The notes beneath the pieces were generated by a model. It did not search any database and was not told the origin of the DNA. It saw only the letters and a list, made by a program, of their open reading frames with translations. The position numbers and the translations under genes were made by a program. Below are positions 54,780 to 64,000 of a stretch of 64,000 nt of DNA, in pieces (position 1 is the stretch's first letter; every line of letters begins with the position of its first letter). The DNA comes from Anodontia alba (Eukaryota > Mollusca > Bivalvia > Lucinida > Lucinidae), in NCBI GenBank assembly GCA_964016985.1, contig OZ024830.1, positions 58,078,104 to 58,142,103 of the forward strand, written 5' to 3'.

Positions 54780-55265
54780 AAAATGGCCCAATCTACGCAG
54801 GGTCATAATTCCTTAAACGTTTTTAAAAGTTAATTAGGTCAACTTCTAATCACTACGAATCTATTCATCAAGTTATGAGGCGCTAGCTTCAATAGTTTTT
54901 GAGATCTTTTGCTGGCAAGGGAAAAAGTTTGAGAGATATTTTGCTGGCAAGGAAAAAAATGCCCGAAGTTACAAAGGGCCATTACTCATGAAATATTTTT
55001 AGAATTTATTCAAAAGAATCAGGTTATCTACTCATCATTATCAATCAATTTAATAAGTTTCAATGATCTAGCTCCAACAATTTTTTAAATATTCTGCTGA
55101 CAAGGTAAAAATGTCCAAAATTACAAAGGACCATCATTCATGAAGTAATTTTTTAAAATTATTTCAAAAGTTAATCAGATCGTCTACTCATCACTACCAG
55201 TCTATTCATCAAGTTTCAAAGCTCTAGCTTCAATAGTTTTTGAGATACATGTGGTTTAATGAAGT
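54780..55265 (+). repeat. Tandem array related to 25196-26885
   Basis: Three units of about 150 bp with GTTAATTAGGTCA / TTAATCAGATCGTCTACTCA, TCATCAAGTTTCAA, GCTTCAATAGTTTTTGAGAT and TTACAAAGGGCCAT. The family tail (CAGTCCAGGTGAGCTAAAAA) appears about 400 bp further on at 55668-55687, followed by an A-rich tract to 55727. Confidence 0.7.
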
Positions 55266-57415
55266 CTCTATCAGCCAGACTATATTTTTGCCATATTACA
55301 TCTCTGGGAGTCTCAAAGAGCAGGTAACTCATGCAAGTGGTCTGATCTGGTTGAAAACTTGTGCAAGATTTATGTCCAGCTTCATTAATAGCAAGTTTGA
55401 TATAGATCTGATCATAAAACAAAGTCGCTGTTGCACGCTGCATGGACAGCATTTTCACCACAATATGTGTATGGACTTTTTGGTTGCTATAGCATCCAAG
55501 GTTTTAATTGGGTTACCATGAAAAGTGAAGCTCCACCAAAGGCATGCTGTAGATGAGAAATGATTTAGATCGGCCTACAGACTGCAGATATAACTGATTA
55601 AAGGTACTGACGGATGACTGATGGATGAAGAATGGACTACCACCCTATAAGCTCCCCATGAGCCTTCAGTCCAGGTGAGCTAAAAAAAACAACAAAAAAA
55701 AACAACAAAAAAAAAAAAAAAAAAAATCAGCAGTTCTACAAAGTTTCATCACTGGACTATCTCGTGTTATATTATTCAGGGCTCAAAATTTTTTCTTGAA
55801 CTAACTCCTCCTGTAGGGCAAGTGGCCTCAAATTGTTACTTGCCCTTAAGCTGTACCCATCCTTAGTCTTATATTTGGTACTAAAAACAAACCTGTCCAT
55901 AAAGTCATGAAATTTATTTCATGTATTGAAGCGGGGTTTACTGTTGCTGTTTTGCTGCGGAATAGTAAACTCTAACAGACACCTTCCAGAGTTGAAATTT
56001 TAACTTAGCAGATTTTGACATCTTTTTGTGACATTTTGGAGTGACTTTTAGAACTTTGTAATTATGCTAGGTAATCCAAATTTTTCACTATTTACCCTTA
56101 CTGCGAAAAAACATACCTGTCCTGTTGGGCAAGCCGTTTGATTTTTTTTCACTTGCCCTTAAAGAACATCTACTCATAAATATGAGCTGACAAGTTATTA
56201 TATGTAACAATGACACTTTCTGCAATGAAAAGATTTCATATAAAGTTCTTTCATTTGACAAAAGAGTGTCATAAGTTAGCAGTCTCACTTCAGTGAATAT
56301 AGTTTTTACAATGGTAGTTCATCTACAATGTCTTTGAAGTAGGTCCATTAATATGTTGAAACCCTGCATCAGAGTTAAGCCAATGGCTTATTGAGCTCTT
56401 TCAGAGTGGCCACCTTCAGTTAGAATCAAAATTCCCCGACATATCACTGACTTTTCCCTGACCCAATTCTATTTTTCCCTGACCAAAATGCTGAAAATTT
56501 AATGGGCTTTTTCTCATCTTGCAGAAAATAAATGATTCATTCTATTTTAACACATATAATTATACCGCCCTAATTGTTCAGTAAAAAAAAAATAAAATAT
56601 TGTCAAAATTTTGGGCATTCATTTTCAAGAATGAGAATTAATTTGTAGCAATGCGGAGTGAGCGAAAGAAAAATACAAGACTTTCAGTCACTCAAAATGG
56701 ATAAAATACCTGCCACAGCCTAACAAGTTTGGGCCAAAATTAGGAATTTCCCTGACTTTCTTAGTATTTAAAATTTCCCTGATCATTTCGCAAAATTCCC
56801 TGACTATTCCCTGACCTTGGAAGAAAAAGTAAGATTTCCTGACCAGTGGGCACCCTGTATTTGGATTGAACTCATCAGGTCCGGTCCAGTAGTAGCCAAG
56901 TTTATTAACATGCACAAAGACAGTACTGCTCATTATTTGTAATTCTGTTCATTTTATCAATACAGTAATAATTATACTGCTGTTGGATTAACTCATCCTG
57001 GTCCGCATGTAAAATGTCTTTTAGATGTTGGTGCAGAGTGCACAAATCCAATTCCCATATCTAGAGAGGCTGGTTTTATCACTGACTAACAGCTGGTACT
57101 GGAAAGCAGAAAAAAACACCTCTGGGGCTCCACTTTGAAGATGGAAAACCTGCAATTAAAAAGGATATGTTTTTCTTATTAGTCTGTTGTTCATATAGGG
57201 TGAGACCTTTCAAAGAAGGGGTGTACTGTTAAAGGAAAAAAAAATTGCTCCAGTGGGTAAAAGCAATTTCTTTCCTTTAAGAGTAATCCCCCATTGAAAG
57301 GGGAGGAAACACTTCAATGGCAGGGTGATGTCTTTTGGATGTATCCATTCACCTATAGGGATAAAACAGCAAAGCTTCAGGTTTTTCACTATTATATGCA
57401 TAATGTTAAACTATA
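55266..57415. other. No confident gene; decayed repeats
   Basis: TGGGCAAG / CTTGCCCTTAA blocks at 55813-55850 and 56124-56161 are two copies of one repeat. At 56400-56865, TTCCCTGAC is repeated many times, and the ends CAGAGTGGCCACC (56402) and inverted CAGGGTGCCCACTGG (right end near 56858) recall hAT-type termini, without a clear target duplication. The frames at 55216-55521 and 56688-56933 are not recognised. Confidence 0.4.
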
Positions 57416-58010
57416 ATACCCCACCATAATAGTGCTGCCGGCAGATAACTGTCATACACTGACAAAATTTGCCCATTAGCAATCCCAAACCAGGGCTCCT
57501 TAATATCAATACATGAACCAAGTTTGTTAAATCCCCTGACATTTACATGTTATTGTCAGGAAACGAAAATATGGGCGTGTCTCGGGCAGATAACTGTCGA
57601 AGTTTGATGAAATTTGCGCATTAGCAATCCCAAACCAGAGCTTTACAATATCAATACACATACCAAGTTTTGTGAAAATCCACTGATGTTTACTCAAGAA
57701 ATCATCTGGACACTAAATATGGATGGACGGACGGACGTGTGACAGACGGATGTTCTAACAAATGGATAGTTATGTGGCTACCATCACTATTTTAGCATAC
57801 TTATGAGGCTAAAAAATGGCCACCTAACAGTAAAAAAGCCACATAAAAGACTGATTTTATGTGGCCGACGGAATAAATCCCATTGAAATACATTGCAATT
57901 GTCCATAATTCTTAGCCATCTAACTACCTATTTGTGGGTGCACAGACAGACACACTTACGTCCAACGTGAAACCATAAAACCCCGCCATTATAGTGTGGC
58001 GGGGTCTAAA
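57416..58010 (+). repeat. Dispersed repeat with duplicated core and GGACGGACG tract
   Basis: The core GCAGATAACTGTC ... TTAGCAATCCCAAACCAG is present twice (57438-57500 and 57580-57645), followed by GGATGGACGGACGGACG (57719-57735). CCCCGCCA and TGGCGGGG close the element at 57982-58006; a weaker CCCCACCA lies near the start. Confidence 0.55.
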
Positions 58011-58081
58011 AAGTGATGCATGGTTCATTTTATAAAATCATAAAGTGAAAAGGGATTTACATATAAGATATTTTTGCTTAC

Positions 58082-58203
58082 CATTCCTGAACAAAACTGA
58101 GCATGTCATCAATGATCTATGTGATGGTCTTTTCTGGCATATTCCCTTTCAGATCCAGTGTCTTGAAGGTCTTCAGTGGCTCGCTGTAGGCCGAATAGAA
58201 TTC
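58082..58203 (-). pseudogene. Possible orphan coding exon with consensus splice sites, one in-frame stop
   Basis: On the minus strand, TTTTTCAG (ending at 58204) precedes and GTAAGC (from 58081) follows a 122-bp stretch that reads EFYSAYSEPLKTFKTLDLKG, NMPEKTIT, a TAG stop, then IIDDMLSFVQE. The residue mix is unlike the surrounding noise, and only this frame is nearly open. I do not recognise the protein. It could be one exon of a larger minus-strand gene with a stop that is real, an assembly error, or a sign of a pseudogene. No partner exon was found within the window. Confidence 0.35.
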
Positions 58204-58340
58204 CTGAAAAATATCACCACACATAAATTAAATGTCACCTTATGTCAGTTGAATCCTTTTAACATAATAAACATGGTGGTTTGAAGCTAAATTTTGCTTA
58301 ACATATTTAGATACTTAAACTGTGTTGTTAATTATATGTA

Positions 58341-58650
58341 CAGCTGACCCTCGTTATCTCGAATTCCAAGGGACTCTTTGAAATACTTTGAGATATCCGT
58401 AGCTCGACATATCAGATTTGCAGAAGAGAGGAAAACATAATTCCAACAACCACATTTAGCAAATTTATATGTAACTGGACTTTTTAGTTTAGAGATATAT
58501 TGAAAATATTGTGGAAATTGTGGACCAATTTCTCCTCTTTTCAACATTTTTTAACCTGTTGTAAGATTTTCTTGTTTAGCCAGGGACAAGATTTTCACTT
58601 CGAGATAAGGGGTTATTTAAGATAAGCAAGGTCCAGATAACGATCAACTG
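58341..58650 (+). mobile_element. Pogo-like MITE, copy 3
   Basis: A 310-bp element between TA dinucleotides (58339-58340 and 58651-58652). Ends CAGCTGACCCTCGTTATCTC and CAGATAACGATCAACTG. Same body as copies 1 and 2. Confidence 0.88.
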
Positions 58651-59097
58651 TACTGCAATGCTAATGCCGGCAGACCTATACTGACCTTTCACATATGGTA
58701 CTATTTGCATAAGTTATGTACTATGCACATACTTTGCTATGTGTTGAGCAATATATTCTAGTACATGTATGTGCTGTGCACATATTCTGGAATGCTTTGC
58801 ACATATTTTGTTATAATTTATGTGCTGTGCATAGGGCTGGCTAATCAGAGTTGAAAAGATGATTAACATGATAATCAGTCCTGCCATTGTGATCGATAAT
58901 CGATTAGTAATCACTGAAGATTTGGTCATAATTTTACCTGTTGTCTCAGCATGACTCTTACCATATGTTATACTTTACTGCACTTTACCTTGCTCTGACA
59001 GGCCTGAGCAAACAGTGTAGACCCAGATGAAAATGTGGTGTCTCATCAGGGTATACACTGTTTGCCACTCATTCAGCTATTATTAGATACAACATTG

Positions 59098-59512
59098 TAG
59101 AGGCGTAACGATTCATTAAAATTGATTCGTATTGATCACGATACTTTTTCTCACAATACGAGTATTGTATCGTGGGGCTAGTATCACAATACCTGACGAT
59201 ACGCCCAAAAGTACAATTTTCAAAGAAAATAGTAGCTTTAACATGTTTCAAGACCATTTTTATAACAAATTACAAAGATCTAAACTGTTACTGAAATACA
59301 CTGATCACTTATATGACAAAATGGATCATCTTACACAGGCATTTTTACACAATAATGAACCTCTGAGATGGTTTTGAACCTGTTTTTCAAGAGTATCAAA
59401 ACTTTCAACCTCTGACTTATGCATGAAAGTAGTATCTTGATATGTATCGAATCGTAAGGCAAGTATTGCGATACATATTGTATCGTGAGCTGACTGTATC
59501 GTTACAGCCATA
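59098..59512. mobile_element. hAT-like non-autonomous transposon with 8-bp target duplication
   Basis: A 415-bp element with perfect 8-bp direct repeats CAACATTG on both sides (59090-59097 and 59513-59520). Imperfect inverted ends are TAGAGGCGTAACG and the complement of TATGGCTGTAACG. Subterminal regions repeat CGATAC / GTATCG and CAATACGAGTATTGTATCG-type motifs in both orientations. An 8-bp duplication and GTAACG ends fit the hAT superfamily. There is no transposase; the frame at 59132-59377 is incidental. Confidence 0.88.
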
Positions 59513-59689
59513 CAACATTGGGTAGTAACTTGTACTTGTTTTAGTTAAGTATGGTAAGGAGTTGAGGTGTCTGAATACTATGGGTAAATACTGTAATGTA
59601 ACAGAAACAGAAATCAAATGATATTTCTTTGTCCCAACTTGCTTTTCACACTTGTAAATACTGTTAAATGTGGCTTTAAATCTTAGCAC

Positions 59690-59800
59690 TCTGGGTAAAA
59701 TTACAGCAGACATTTTAAAATATTTTTCTTATTTTCCCAGAAAACAGGTTTAGACAGTTTGCATGTAATGTCAAAACCTGCTTTACGGGAAAAGTAAGAA
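59690..59800 (+). repeat. Single copy of the 21640-22085 hairpin repeat
   Basis: CTTAGCACTCTGGGTAAAAT then AAACAGGTTTAGACAGTTTG / CATGTAATGTCAAAACCTG repeats the hairpin and lead found in the tandem units near 21.4-22.1 kb. Confidence 0.55.
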
Positions 59801-60336
59801 AAATATTGTTATTGCCTCTGGAAAAGAAATTGCAAAACTTCTGCAACAATGCCTCAGGTTCAGCCAATTAAAGAAAAATTTTCCAACTTGTTAGAGTTAG
59901 CAAGTGATGGAAATTGCAGCTTGCTTTTTGATCAAATTGACCAGCATTTAGCAAGTTAGCAAGTGCTAAAATTGATCCCTGCTGGCGTATCAGTCAGTAA
60001 CCTTGAGTATAGAGGTCTGTCACATGGAGAGTATACTGGAATATTGGTCAGCGACAGAGTAAACCCAGACCTATGGCATGTTCTCATAATTCCGTTCACC
60101 TTCTTAGAATAATATGAAAACAAATTTTTCTTAAATTTGTGCCACATTAAAATTAATAAGAAATGACTAACATTACAGCTGATTTTGAAGAAAATCAGTT
60201 TTCACTTACAATTTTATGCATAAAAATCAAAATTTGTCACAAAATGCTAAATATTTGGAGTATCATTCAGTGAATTAGTCAATGATGTAGGGTATGGAAG
60301 GTCTGCAGTTTATGCTAGAGTATCAACATATAAGTA

Positions 60337-61678
60337 CAGTACAGCTCAGGTGGTTTTTCAAAATCCCCCCCGAGCCGGTGGGGAGTGGATTCGGGTGGAA
60401 AGGATTAAATTTTAGTATCCCACTGTGGTTTCACCCGGGCCGGTGGATCCGCTGCGTTCCCGTGGTAAAAATCGCCTGATAAAATTACTTTCGAACAGGT
60501 AAAATTCGACGCGATTAAGACAGGCAATCGAAACAGCCGCGGGGGGCCACGCGGTGTTTCCGCGATGAAGTGAGAAAGCTGTTTCCAAAGGGGCGTGGCT
60601 AAAGCCAGTCGTACTTTTTCGGCATGCACGGTTGAATAGGACCAAACTGCCGACCTGATCAAATCAGTCTTTTCAACTCATTGTGTGACAGTAATTAACG
60701 AATTTTGATTGTAAGCATTCCCATTCGCCATGAGCGTACAGAATTGTTGGTATCTACGTACACAAAACATACCTCAAATTCGGTGCATAAATTGCAATAT
60801 TCGTACGTCCTGCTTGAGTCAGTTTTCGCTCATCAGCATCCTTTTGAATATTAATAAAGCATCGAAACACTGCGATTGCCGACAATAACGAATGCGTATG
60901 GCCAATGCATAGAAAAGGATGAGTTTTCCAAATTGCCACTTTCCGATCCCCAAAAATTAGGTTTATTCCCTTGTTCTCTTGAAATATTAATCAATGCTGC
61001 CCTGTTCCTTGAAATATATTTGGGTGTTCCCTTGGTCCATAGAAAACCCCGGTAGCCCCATTCACTGTTCGAGCAGGTAACATGGGCCGCAACAAAGTTC
61101 CATATGAAAAAGTACCGGATTCTGTGGCTTAGTTTGGTCCGGCCAACAAGTGGGCACGGCATGGTCATTTTTACTTAATGTGCCGTAAAAAAACAAAACA
61201 AACACTCAAAAATCACAAAGAGAAGCAAACAGCTGTCCCGAATCCACGAATTACGTATTTATGTTTGGTATTCCTGTAACTGCCTTTTCCCATGCAACAA
61301 CCGCACGCGCTCAATATAAATGACCTACTCTGGTAAAAGACCGCCAAATTCTCACTCGCGTGCAGCAACCGCACGTGTCAATATAAATTTACTTAAAGGG
61401 GCGCTTCTGCTATCAAAGAGACATTGAATCAATGAGACAGCCCAAGCAGAAATGGTGTCTGTCATACAAAAAACACACGTAACGAACAAGGGGCCACAAA
61501 AGTTAATGACAATTCAAATGAGTGAGCGAGTTTTTTAACGTCCCACTAATAGCTAGTTCATACGGAGGTGTGGACCTTGGTTTAAAATCCTATATGAAAG
61601 AAGCCTGGGATCGAACTCATGACTGGGATTAAACAAACAGAAATATGTTATTTTTTATTTCTTGTATTATTCGTTAAT

Positions 61679-61723
<45 letters not shown>

Positions 61724-62072
61724 TCTAGTTAGAAATATGTCTGTATTTATTCAGCGGCAAATCAGCCGAATGATGCGTAAGCAAAATAAAGGTTCCGATT
61801 TCCTCCCCGTGCAAACTCGGAAAAATTCGGAGCTGTCAATCATTCTGACGTCACTAATCTTTCATTGCGAGCTCGCCATGATAAACTTTTGCCCACCGCG
61901 GAGTTCTACAGGTAAGTGGGTGGTTTTGCGGAGGGAACTCGGCGGAAACGCGGTGGACGAAAAATCCGTCGCGCTGGGAATTGGAGTGGGGTATCAGAAA
62001 GATTCGCGGTGGGCTAAATAATCAACCCCACCGGTTCGGCGGGGATTTTGAAAAACCACCTGAGCTGTACTG
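60337..62072. mobile_element. 1.74-kb TIR DNA transposon with TA target site, no transposase
   Basis: Ends CAGTACAGCTCAGGTGGTTT at left and the exact inverted match at right, with 47 bp of inverted repeat and only two mismatches, flanked by TA (60335-60336 and 62073-62074). It is GC-richer than its surroundings near both ends. Minus-strand frames at 60754-61168 are open but unrecognised; one ends at a good donor (GAATTTGAG before GTATGT, near 60768). CAGT ends and TA duplication point to an IS630/Tc1/pogo-type family. A duplicated GCACGYGYTCAATATAAAT segment lies at 61310 and 61370. A SINE-like segment (61525-61632) and a poly-T (61681-61718) lie inside. Confidence 0.88.
61525..61632 (+). repeat. 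SINE-like segment nested in the TIR transposon
   Basis: TTTTAACGTCCCACTAATAG, ACGGAGGTGTGGACCTTGG and GGGATCGAACTCATGACTGG. The last is close to a Pol III B box. I recall similar blocks as frequent in mollusc DNA, but this is memory only. Confidence 0.4.
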
Positions 62073-62147
62073 TATGGCCTGAAACATTATTGTGGAAAGT
62101 CATGTTAAGTGATGATTGTTTAAAAAAAAAATAAATCTGTGTGTTAG

Positions 62148-62310
62148 TACTTGGTTTGTTTGTGTTGAGGTTTTACGGCCCAGTCAACCCAATGGGGTCA
62201 TGTCGAGCGCGTTCAGTTTACCTAACCACAGGTTTACTGGGCAGGCTTAGTCCTCTAAGCGGTTAACCAGTATTGTGTACATTCTTTTGCCAGAAAAAGT
62301 ACTTGGATTG
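62148..62310 (+). repeat. SINE-like dispersed repeat, second copy
   Basis: Reverse complement of 6588-6745: GTTGAGGTTTTACGGCCCAG, CAACCCAATGGGGTCATGTC, GGGCAGGCTTAGTCCTCTAA and GCGGTTAACCAGTATTGTG. A third copy runs off the end of the window from 63857. Confidence 0.7.
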
Positions 62311-62380
62311 AATTAGATCAAGGTCTACTGAGATAATGTTGAATCTGACAGCTGGAATGCCCAACCACCCTCCCCCCTGC

Positions 62381-62475
62381 GGGCCCCCATAGCCTAGTGG
62401 GTAAGAGAACCGACTCTTAATCCAGTAGGTTTCTCACCGCTGCGGTTCTAGCCTCCCTTGGGTCATATTTTGGAA
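62381..62475 (+). repeat. tRNA-Lys(CTT)-like SINE head
   Basis: TAGCCTAGTGG (62390-62400) is a perfect A box. ACTCTTAATC (62413-62422) has the lysine CTT anticodon in a CTCTTAA loop, and GGTTCTAGCC (62444-62453) is one base from a B box. The anticodon stem does not pair well and no mature acceptor stem is evident, so this is a tRNA-derived SINE or relic rather than a working tRNA. Confidence 0.6.
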
Positions 62476-62994
62476 AGCCAAGTTCTGATTATGGATGGTC
62501 AGCTGTTGTTTTTTTTCTGCAGGTTCTCCGGTTTTCGCCCACTTTTGATGAACGATCAGCTCGATTTAAGTGAAATATTCATGAAAGGGTCGTAAAACCC
62601 AAATCACCCTCAAATTACCGTTAAGAACTGTTTGGGAAGTCTATTATTTTCACTCAAGATATGCGATAATGCTCAGATATCAGTGGAGCTTTTTCTACTT
62701 TCGTTTCAACCGGATGTCACGTTGCGCGCGCGCAAGGTATACGTTCTTCTGGAATACCACCGAAAATACTGACAAAACTATTGTGTGTTTTATTCTTACC
62801 TTAAAATCTCGCCTATGCCTGATTTTTATTTGTTTTTAGCATGGAAACGTGATATCTGTTAGGTATAACAGTTGCTGTCACCGAGTAAACAAACGCTGAA
62901 AACGGAAGTGACGTATTAAAGGTTCATATTCACAATTTCCGGTTACACAAAAAAATCAGCCTTAGTATAGCAATTTTTGAATAGAACAGAATAC

Positions 62995-63062
62995 TACCAT
63001 AAAGCAACCAACTCACGTTGTTGCCGCTTCGCGGCAACAACTCGTTGGTTGGTTGCTATTAT
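62995..63062. repeat. Hairpin, about 26-bp arms
   Basis: AAAGCAACCAACTCACGTTG and TTGCCGC on the left pair with GCGGCAACAA and TTGGTTGGTTGCTATT on the right around TTC. One of the small foldback units typical of this window. Confidence 0.75.
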
Positions 63063-63620
63063 TCATTTACAACAATAAAATTTGGACAACGTCAAGTGAA
63101 AACATGTCTTCACGCATGCGCATAACTGTGCAGACTCAGATCATCTTGTGCATGTGCAAAGTATCATCCGGGCCTTTGCTCTCCACTCATACTGTTTGGT
63201 CTGTAGTATCCCAGGTTTCTGTCGCGAGCAATCAAGACCCTGATCAGTGCGTGGATGCGCTGGATGATCTGAATCTTCGCTAGGCGCATATTTCCGAAGA
63301 TACATTTTATGATGTTGCGGCACTTTAATTTATTCTTCAGGGAACTTTCCCTAATTGCCTAGTCGCCCATCATATTTCCATTCTTAATTGTCCATCTTTC
63401 AATATTTACTGGACTGCGCAGTCGCAAAGCCTCACGCTTTTAAAACAATATAACATTTACCGTGTCATGTAGCTGTTATGTTCTTGTTTAACGACATGTC
63501 AACACTTAAGGGTCATTTTGTGTCGTCTCTTAAATAGAGAATGGAATGAACAGCTAGTAGAGAAGAGGAAAGAGAAGAATAGAGGAGTATAAGAGAAAAA
63601 GCAAATGACAGTCTAGAAAC
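63063..63620. other. No gene seen; segment shared with 33205-33250
   Basis: CATCTTGTGCATGTGCAAAG and ATCATCCGGGCCTTTGCTCT (63141-63182) are the inverted form of the segment near 33205-33250. The frame at 63053-63283 is not recognised. Confidence 0.4.
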
Positions 63621-63624
63621 AGAA

Positions 63625-63634
63625 AAAACAAAAA

Positions 63635-63673
<39 letters not shown>
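63625..63673. repeat. Poly-A tract, then GA/CA-rich microsatellite at 63780-63842
   Basis: A long A run is followed about 110 bp later by AGAGAGAGACAGACAGAGAA-type sequence. Frames through these are artefacts. Confidence 0.92.
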
Positions 63674-63675
<2 letters not shown>

Positions 63676-63854
63676 AACATGTCCCCTTTCCCTACTTGCT
63701 GCAAGTACATCTGGCCCTGACCACCAGCCTAGCACCCATTTTATGTAATAGAACACGACTTTATGACATATACGATCAGAGCAAGAGAAAGAGAGAGAGA
63801 CAGACAGAGAAACATAGACAGGACAGACAGAGAGAAAAAGCAGCCAACGGGCGG

Positions 63855-64000
63855 ACAAAGGTTTGTTTATGTTATACGGCCCAGTCTTCCAATTGTCGAG
63901 CACAGCCAGTTTACTTAATTAAACTTTTACTGGACAGGCTTAGTCCTTCAAGCGGTTAACCAGTATTGTGCATATTCTTTCATCAAAATCTGACAACTAC
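63855..64000 (+). repeat. SINE-like dispersed repeat, third copy (cut by window end)
   Basis: GTTATACGGCCCAGTCTTCC, TTACTGGACAGGCTTAGTCC and AAGCGGTTAACCAGTATTGT in the same order as 62148-62310. It ends at the window edge. Confidence 0.68.

Noticed and set aside
56402..56865. A second hAT-like element with CAGRGTG ends
   Set aside because: The ends are only weakly inverted and no 8-bp duplication is visible, so I left it as decayed repeat.
62381..62475. A functional tRNA-Lys(CTT)
   Set aside because: A box and anticodon are present but the anticodon stem and acceptor stem do not pair. SINE or relic is more likely.

Overview
The window is AT-rich, intron-scale eukaryotic DNA packed with repeats. 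It is most likely from a mollusc, probably a bivalve: several long repeats end in a CAGGTGAGC-type tail I associate with bivalve genomes, and there are three lineage-expanded carbohydrate sulfotransferase genes. The species call is inference. There are no operons, no CRISPR array and no intact tRNA or rRNA.

The only convincing intact protein genes are three galactose-3-O-sulfotransferase-like (Gal3ST) genes: 9372-10523 (+), 36170-37321 (+) and 50092-51198 (-). The first two are about 80% identical and lie in a duplicated block of roughly 4.7-5.6 kb (about 6960-11620 and 33530-39180). The third is more diverged and stands alone. All are expected to act in the Golgi, moving sulfate from PAPS to galactose on glycolipids or glycoproteins. 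In each, the coding exon begins next to a 3' splice-site-like sequence, so an upstream exon is probably missing from the calls.

Layout: 0.9-6.9 kb, three long tandem arrays; 7.0-12.3 kb, duplicated block 1, split by a mobile element; 13.2-15.4 kb, a hairpin MITE and a decayed LINE; 15.5-33 kb, microsatellites, palindromic MITEs, a bivalve-type array and a 5'-truncated LINE; 33.5-39.2 kb, duplicated block 2; 39.2-43.6 kb, a broken C2H2 zinc-finger gene and a mariner inserted in an older repeat; 43.9-49.1 kb, pogo-like MITEs, a nested TIR element and a mariner relict; 50-51.2 kb, gene 3; 51.6-55.3 kb, a GATATC minisatellite and another array; 56-64 kb, one possible orphan exon, a hAT-like MITE with an 8-bp target duplication, a 1.7-kb TIR transposon and SINE-like pieces.

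Most unusual signals: (1) upstream of Gal3ST genes 1 and 2 lies a minisatellite of about 78 bp whose unit is the gene's own 3' splice site plus its first codons, so dozens of near-copies of the acceptor and start codon precede the real exon; (2) a dispersed repeat carries AATAAA in a hairpin loop, with a compensatory base-pair change between copies; (3) a 110-bp all-palindrome MITE has diverged symmetrically on both arms; (4) a 277-bp MITE with a long central palindrome occurs in at least seven places.
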